Below, piece after piece: positions 58,141 through 64,000 of a DNA stretch of 64,000 nucleotides. The notes beneath the pieces are model-generated. The model ran no database searches. It worked only from the letters and a program-made list of their open reading frames with translations, and was not told where the DNA came from. How positions within the stretch are numbered: position 1 is the stretch's first letter; each line of letters starts with the position of its first letter. The DNA lies in the NCBI GenBank assembly GCA_009667805.1, contig CM019069.1, positions 54,502,422-54,566,421 of the forward strand, read 5' to 3'. The position numbers were made by a program, and so were the translations under genes. The stretch is from Leptobrachium leishanense (lineage: Eukaryota; Chordata; Amphibia; Anura; Megophryidae).

Positions 58141-58324
58141 AAAAAAAAATCTAATTTTTTTTTCGAACTTTTGGCGAACACCCCAAACAGTTCAAAGTTC
58201 GCGAAATTTCGAACTGCCAAAGTTCGAATCGAACTCCGAACCGATTGAACTGAACAGCTCATCCCTACTCCTGGTTACCAACATGGAAAGTGCCCTGTGA
58301 ATATAATCTGATTGAGTTACTGTA

Positions 58325-59160
58325 GCATGAAGTCGGTGTTAATTTTGTCGACTAATAATTTTCGTCAAAGACTGAAAGAGTGCACTGATCACGTCCGTGT
58401 TGCCGCACATTTGTACATCCGTTATAGCATATAATTATGACCAATGGAGCCCCACAAACGAAGTACGTCTGCACCGAACTGCGGACGCATAATGGACGCG
58501 GCAAACGGACAAAGGTTAGGCAAGAATGTAAATCCGCTAGAACAGACGCACAGAGTGCGCTGCGTCCACAACGTCTGCATAGCTTTGTGTGTGAGTGATG
58601 GAACGAAGTCAGACGGACTGCATGTATGCATCCAGCATTTTGACGGACAAAAGGTTTTTCATATTAATTTATTTTCCCTTCTACATCAGTCAAAAAAAAG
58701 TCAGTCGCAAAAACAGACTGTGTGGCCACTACCTTGTCGTCAGTCAGAAAGTACGTCCGTTATGTACGGACGCACAGTCCACACAGAATGCGCTCGTCTG
58801 ACCCTAGCCTAAAACTACGATGAAAACCCATTGACATTTTAGTCGACTAATAAAAACTAATCTAAAATGTTAGAGAGGGACTATTTGGGAAGATCCAATC
58901 AGAACTAATCTCCAGTAAGAGAGAGATGATGAATTATTTATTTTTCAGATAAAGTGTTATCCCAGGAGCATTGCATGAGTTTGGAAATTCTAGAGAAATT
59001 CTTAAGTAATTTATAATACACTTCACATTCGATTTTAGTTACTAACCTCCTCTAGAGTTAGTCTACTGAAATCTTGTGTCATTTAAAACTAGACTAAAAC
59101 ACTGCAGACGACTAAAATATGACTAAAACTAAATTAAAATTTCCTGTCAAAACGAGTACT
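58325..59160. mobile_element. Degenerate element with GACTAAAAT motifs, interrupted by a MITE
   Basis: TTAATTTTGTCGACTAATAA at the left, TTAGTCGACTAATAAAAAC after the MITE, and GACTAAAATATGACTAAAAC at about 59109-59130 suggest an old TIR element of unknown class with diffuse ends. Low certainty about the boundaries. Confidence 0.4.
58375..58809. mobile_element. Family 2 MITE, second subfamily, decayed left end
   Basis: The right end GTCTGACCCTAGCC is intact and followed by TA; the left end is eroded, first recognisable at TCACGTCCGTGTTGCCGCAC (58388). Interior reversed relative to 25098-25542. Confidence 0.75.
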
Positions 59161-59164
59161 TGTT

Positions 59165-60375
59165 CAATCAGGAAAAGGTTAAAGAACATCAGAAAAACGC
59201 TTTTATATCAGATTGCGGCACTGAAGTTATGAAACATGTCTTTTCTGAATGTAACAACACAATAATTATTCAGAGATAAATTCATGTGCAGCGTTACTGT
59301 ACCCTGACTCCGTTTTAATGCACTGACCTGTGAGGAAGACATGATTGTCTGTTTATGCCCAAGTCATTACAATTACAGCGTTCCCTCAAGCCACCTCTCG
59401 TCTGCCAGAAGGTCAACATTCTTTCTTTTGTTTATGTAGCGATGCCGACAATCGCTATATTTACATGGAATTGTAGCTGAAGGAAATAGCGGTGTCTGGC
59501 GGCTTTCAAAGTATAGAAAATCTTTGTTTCAAACATTAAGGTTACATGTCTGGCTGATTGGCACATTTTGTTGCTTTAATGAACCATATTTCAGTTGCAT
59601 AGGTTTTCATATTAATACAGGAAACACACTGAATTGTTAAGTTCCTCTGGGAATCGACGTACAAGCATGTTTTATCCATCTCTTCATAACATTTTGATCT
59701 CACATAACTATCCCAATTACTAAACACATTATAGTAAGCTTTTTCAGGAAAGGGAATTCCCAAGATGACACATTTTACATATTTTCTTGTTATGATTGCT
59801 AAAATCTTTAACCTTATTCCTTCTATGTGTAATATGAAACATTATTATGAAAATAAGGTTTGATCTCTAGCAGGAGGGAGCCGCTAATCGATTTTTAACC
59901 AGGGCCTTCAAACCAAGCCGAGAATAATGAGCTGCCAGGGAATAAACTGTTATTCTCCAGCTGGCCAATATTTTATGGTTCATTTGCAAAGTATAGGAAG
60001 TGTTAACATGGCAGGGCTCCTAGAAAAGAGAAAAATGGGCCAAAATAAAGTTTCTGTTCCCAGCATGAGTGAGTTTATTCTTTTAAAGACCTACCTAAGT
60101 TCCTTGTAAAGTTTATTGTGAAATGCTATGTACAACTGGCTTGCGAGTCGCTGAAATATGCTGCCAGCTTCCTGAATTTTCAAATGAGGTTGGCCAACTA
60201 GGGATGATGGACGAAGGGTGATGCAGGAATAGGGCACGAAATAGACAGAGGCGAAGATGGGCATAGAAGAGACAGAGGGAAGGATGGCCACAGATACTGG
60301 CTGGAACGGAGACTGGTAGTAACAGGGGACTCAGGTGAACGCACGGAGGTTGGCAGAATGCACGGAGGCTGTTAG
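59165..60375. other. Unassigned interval
   Basis: AT-rich to about 60150, then GC- and purine-richer sequence leading into the minisatellite. No gene recognised. Confidence 0.45.
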
Positions 60376-60379
60376 AAGG

Positions 60380-61578
60380 CACAGTGGGAATAGCAGTGGA
60401 AGGGCCGTACAGCGGGAACAGCGGAGGCAGGGCTGGTACAGCGGGAATGATGGAGGCAGGGCTGGTACATCGGGAACAGCGGAGGCAGAGCTGGTACAGT
60501 GGGTCCAGCAGATGCAGGGCTGGTACAGCAGGAACAGCAAATGCAGGGCTGGTACAGCGGAGGTGGTGCTGGTACAACGGGAACAGCAGAGGCAGGGCTG
60601 TACAGTGAGAACAGCAGATGCAGGGCTGGTACAGCGGAGGCAGGGCTGGTACAGCTGGAACAACGGAGGCAGGGCTGGTACAGCGGGAACAGCAGAGGCA
60701 TGGCTGTACAGCAGAAACAGCAGATGCAGGGCTGGTACAGTGAGAACAGCGGAGGCGGGGCTAGTACAGTGGGAACAGTGGAGGCAGGCTGTAAAGCGGG
60801 AACAGCGGAGGCAGGACTGGTACAGCGGGAACAGCAGAGGCAGGACTGGTACAGCGGGAACAGCAGAGGCGGGACTGGTACAGCGGGAACAGCGGATGAA
60901 GGGCTAGTACACCAGGAACAGCTGAGGCAGGACTGGAACAGTGGGAACAGCAGAGGCAGGACTGGTACAGTGGGAACAGTGGAGGCAGGGCTGTAAAGCG
61001 GGAACAGCGGAGGCAGGACTGGTACAGCGGGAACAGCAGAGGCAGGACTGGTACACCGGGAACAGCAGAGGCAGGACTGGTACAGCGGGAACAGCAGAGG
61101 CGGGACTGGTACAGCGGGAACAGCGGATGAAGGGCTAGTACACCAGGAACAGCTGAGGCAGGACTGGAACAGTGGGAACAGCAGAGGCAGGACTGGTACA
61201 GTGGGAACAGTGGAGGCAGGGCTGTAAAGCGGGAACAGCGGAGGCAGGACTGGTACAGCGGGAACAGCAGAGGCAGGACTGGTACAGCGGGAACAGCAGA
61301 GGCAGGACTGGTACAGCGGGAACAGCAGAGGCGGGACTGGTACAGCGGGAACAGCGGATGAAGGGCTAGTACACCAGGAACAGCTGAGGCAGGACTGGAA
61401 CAGTGGGAACAGCAGAGGCAGGACTGGTACAGTGGGAACAGCTGAGGCAGGACTGGTACAGTGGGAACAGCAGAGGCAGGACTGGTACAGTGGGAACAGC
61501 TGAGGCAGGGCTGGTACAGTGGGAACAGCTGAGGCAGGGCTGGTACAGTGGGAACAGCGGAGGCAGGACTGGCACAGC
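60380..61578 (+). repeat. 30-bp minisatellite with higher-order structure
   Basis: About 40 imperfect units of GGTACAGCGGGAACAGCAGA plus GGCAGGACTG. A variant GTAAAGCGG marks longer blocks at 60791, 60993 and 61224, that is, spacings of about 202 and 231 bp. Because 30 is divisible by 3 and the unit lacks stops in several frames, long frames (up to 455 codons on the minus strand) are open on both strands; they are not evidence of a gene. The context may be the leader of an LTR element. Confidence 0.92.
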
Positions 61579-63159
61579 AGGAAGTCAAGTTGGAGACTCA
61601 GGAGACTAGAGAGAGCAGGAGCTTCAGGATACGCTACTGATGGTGATTGCTCGCACATTGCTGAAACATGGAGTGAGGGTTGTGACTTCCGAAGTCCGAG
61701 TCTGCAGCATGTGAACCTGGCCGTTGAAGAGTCTGGCAAATAACAGATGTGGAATCAAGGAAAAAGTGTAGCAGGACAAAGGAGAACAGAAATAAGGCTG
61801 CTGTCCAGGTTCATATGGTGAAGGCACCAGCTTGGGCACAGGCTCTACGCCGGCACCTATAAGTCCCTAGGTGAATAGTTACTGTAAATAAGGAGTAATT
61901 GGGCATATGTCAAGCAACACAATTAATATAATTCATTGTTATAAGAGAAAACCATACTAATTCTTGATATTAATATTAGTCTGTATCTATAGAGACCTAC
62001 GGTTAACCTTAATCTATGGTATCATCATGCCATGTGATTCAGTTGTGAGAACTGTTTCAGAAATAATAAGCTCTGTTAAAAATCCTTTCTCAAAGACTGA
62101 AAATTGCATGCAATTAACCTCTTATAACACAACTTCCAAAGACAATATATCTAAATTAAAGAAACCTATAATTCACATTACCTAATATCTAATTAATATT
62201 TCTCCCTTGTTTGATACAGTGGCAAACAGGAGTGATTAAAGAAATACTAAATATATAAATAAATACCAAAAACGATGCATTATTCATAGGTCCCACAGAA
62301 AAACCTTCATCTACTTAGAATTGAGAAATATGTCAAGAGACTTCTATTCCTGACAAGCAGTGATTATTCCTAATACCAAGGCAGTTTATTCAAGGTAAGA
62401 TGAATTGGTCTCACAAAACTGTGCACCATATATAATTTTCCAAATAATAGAGCGGCTTTCAGCTTTCATTCTATTTGAAAAATGTCACATCAGTGTTAGG
62501 TGAAGTGCCAACTCTCCTCGTGGTGACCTCCTCCTGCCCAGTGCATCTATTTTATTTCTGACAATAATCATCGGCACTTGCATTTAAGATTTTTTTTTTC
62601 TTTTTTTAGCTGAAAACATCAGCGAGCTATTCTTTTGTTGTTACACTTTTCTAGTTGTCATGGAAACAAAAGAACAGCTAAAAGTCCTACATAATAAAAG
62701 GAGAGTGGCAGTTATTAGTAAAAAAAAAAAAAAAAGGTTCTTTTCTACCATCTGAAATTTCAATTAGAATCACTTGATTCATCAGTGCGATGATGAATGA
62801 CAATGACAACAGCAAAAAAAAAAAAGCCTCACCGTAGAGAGGGCAATATGGAGGTCTCCTGAGCTGTATCAGTCATCATTATCCACTGAGATAGAAAGGA
62901 TAACATGACTGCTTAAGCCTTGGACCGTCCACTATCCATGCCCTCTCCACTTCCCAAATAAATACAGTCCTGCTTCTTATGGAAGGGCATTGGCCACAGT
63001 TTTATTTATTAGAATTTATAACACAAAACATGTAATTTTCCTTAACAAATCTGACCCCTCCACAATGTTGCAGAGGGCAGTTACCACAACAATTACTAAG
63101 AGCTTGTCGCCCTGTACAACCAATGCTATGCAGAGCTCGTCTCACCTAGCGTCCACCTT
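61579..63159. other. Unassigned interval with A-rich runs
   Basis: No gene recognised. A15-16 runs near 62721 and an A12 run near 62816. Confidence 0.45.
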
Positions 63160-63160
63160 A

Positions 63161-63599
63161 GGCTAGGGTCAGACGAGCGTGATTTCTACGGACTGTACGT
63201 CCGTGCACACGGACGTACGTCAGTACGGAAGACACAGTAGTGGCCACACAGTCCGTTTATTCACTGATGTATTTTTGTAGAAGGGAAAATAAAATAAAAA
63301 GCAAAACCATTTTGTCCGTGAAAAATGCTGGACGTATAAATGCAGTCCGTCTGACCACGTTCCATCACTCACACACAAAGCTATGCGGACGTTGCGGACG
63401 CAGCTCACTTTGTGCGGCCGTTCTAGCGGTTGTACGTTCTTGCCTGCCTTGCGTCCGTGGGCCACGGCCGTTGTGCGTCCGCAGTTCAGTGCGGACGTAC
63501 TTCGTGTAACGGACTCCGATGGGCTTCCTGTCATGCTATCACGGACGTACTTTTAGGCGCAATCACGGACGTGAACACTACGCTCGTCTGACAGCAGCC
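63161..63599. mobile_element. Family 2 MITE, second subfamily
   Basis: GGCTAGGGTCAGACGAGCG at the left and GTCTGACAGCAGCC at the right, flanked by TA (63159-63160, 63600-63601). Nearly the same interior as 52371-52807. Confidence 0.85.
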
Positions 63600-63835
63600 T
63601 AATGGTGGCTTAATAAAACGGACCTTGACCATAAATACCGCAGCTGTGACTTCACCAAGTACCATAACCACCCAGACTAAGGTGGGTGGGGGGACCATTC
63701 CTTAACTCTCCAAGCTGACAGAAACAGAGTGACAACCATACCCCTCGCGTCACCTATTTATAATGTAAATGCAACTTAGTTGCACCCCAACCAATAGGCA
63801 CCCAGGTACTGAAAATGTTCAATTAATTTCGCAAC

Positions 63836-64000
63836 TGTCAGGGTGGCACCCGGGATACGCCATGGTGGGACCCCGAGGCGAGATACGGCAAACCCTTTAA
63901 GTGAGTATACTCTGGAACCGGAGTGGCAAGGTTCAAAACATTATTATACAGGTCAAGGACAAAGGTGAAGCAGGATCCAGACGTGGTTCAGGTTCAATAA
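63836..64000. other. Possible start of another LTR-type element, cut by the window
   Basis: TGTCAGGGTGGCACCCGGGA at about 63837 looks like an LTR beginning, and the following sequence resembles leader regions of gypsy-type LTRs. Neither the other end nor a duplication is available, so this is a weak suggestion. Confidence 0.25.

Larger units (their letters stand above)
55102..58267. mobile_element. Composite hAT-like element (3.2 kb) packed with other repeats
   Basis: TAGGGATGAGCCGAACACC at the left and GAACAGCTCATCCCTA at the right are inverted ends. Flanking 8-mers CTTCTGGT (55094-55101) and CTCCTGGT (58268-58275) match at 7 of 8. Both subterminal regions are full of GTTCG/CGAAC motifs. 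Inside lie an LTR fragment, a MITE, a 400-bp-arm foldback and a family 1 fragment. No transposase. Confidence 0.75.

Noticed and set aside
60372..61739. 455-codon minus-strand frame and several plus frames over the minisatellite
   Set aside because: A 30-bp repeat unit without stops leaves frames open automatically; no domain and no start context.

Overview
The window looks like repeat-rich intergenic DNA from a vertebrate, most likely an amphibian (probably a frog). It has no bacterial gene layout, and I recognise no host protein-coding exon. Nearly everything identifiable is a transposable element: a full Tc1/mariner element with an intact transposase, two full-length Ty3/gypsy chromovirus-type (Tf1/sushi-like) LTR retrotransposons, a solo LTR, fragments of L2/CR1-type and possibly L1/Tx1-type LINEs, a tRNA-type SINE, several hAT-like elements with 8-bp target duplications, T2/Kolobok-like MITEs with TTAA duplications, and many other MITEs and foldback elements. 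The frog assignment rests on this combination (T2-like TTAAAGG MITEs, Tc1, sushi-like gypsy, LINE 3' ends ending near 'GCGCTGCGG...CTTTATAAATA') and is an inference.

Layout. 1-9 kb: fragments and complete copies of an 800-bp MITE family (TIR CAGGGTTATTCAAAGAG, 'family 1'), a 430-bp MITE family (TIR AGGCTAGGGTCAGACGA, 'family 2') and a LINE 3' end; the copy at 6317-8052 is a three-level nest. 9-17 kb: short foldbacks, a hAT-like element, a nearly perfect 248-bp inverted repeat, a GGGCACTAT-TIR element nested in a hAT-like MITE, a CpG-rich element with an 8-bp duplication, and a T2 MITE. 17.4-19 kb: the Tc1 element next to a minus-strand LINE fragment. 20-29 kb: degenerate TTAGGG repeats, hAT-like MITEs, a foldback whose left arm took a T2 insertion, and more family 1 and 2 copies. 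30.5-31.3 kb: solo LTR. 31.98-38.27 kb: gypsy element 1 (plus strand), inserted in a family 2 MITE. 42.06-50.42 kb: a hAT-like element with perfect 8-bp duplications, carrying gypsy element 2 (minus strand, 42916-48926) and another MITE. 51-58 kb: MITEs, a possible L1-like tail, a SINE, and a composite 3.2-kb hAT-like element packed with other repeats. 60.4-61.6 kb: a 30-bp minisatellite. The last bases may enter another LTR.

The most instructive system is the gypsy pair. In both elements the primer-binding site just downstream of the 5' LTR is complementary over 10 nt to a stretch lying about 30 bp downstream of a TATA-like box in the same LTR. That is the arrangement of Tf1/sushi retrotransposons that prime reverse transcription with the 5' end of their own mRNA instead of a tRNA. 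Both also carry a 36-37 bp tandem array in the predicted transcribed leader, and an open frame that runs from LTR-encoded ATG codons into gag without a stop. Element 1 has LTRs that look identical and one frameshift; element 2 has one stop and two frameshifts. Coordinates of element ends come from reading terminal repeats and target duplications by eye; superfamily names for MITEs are inference.
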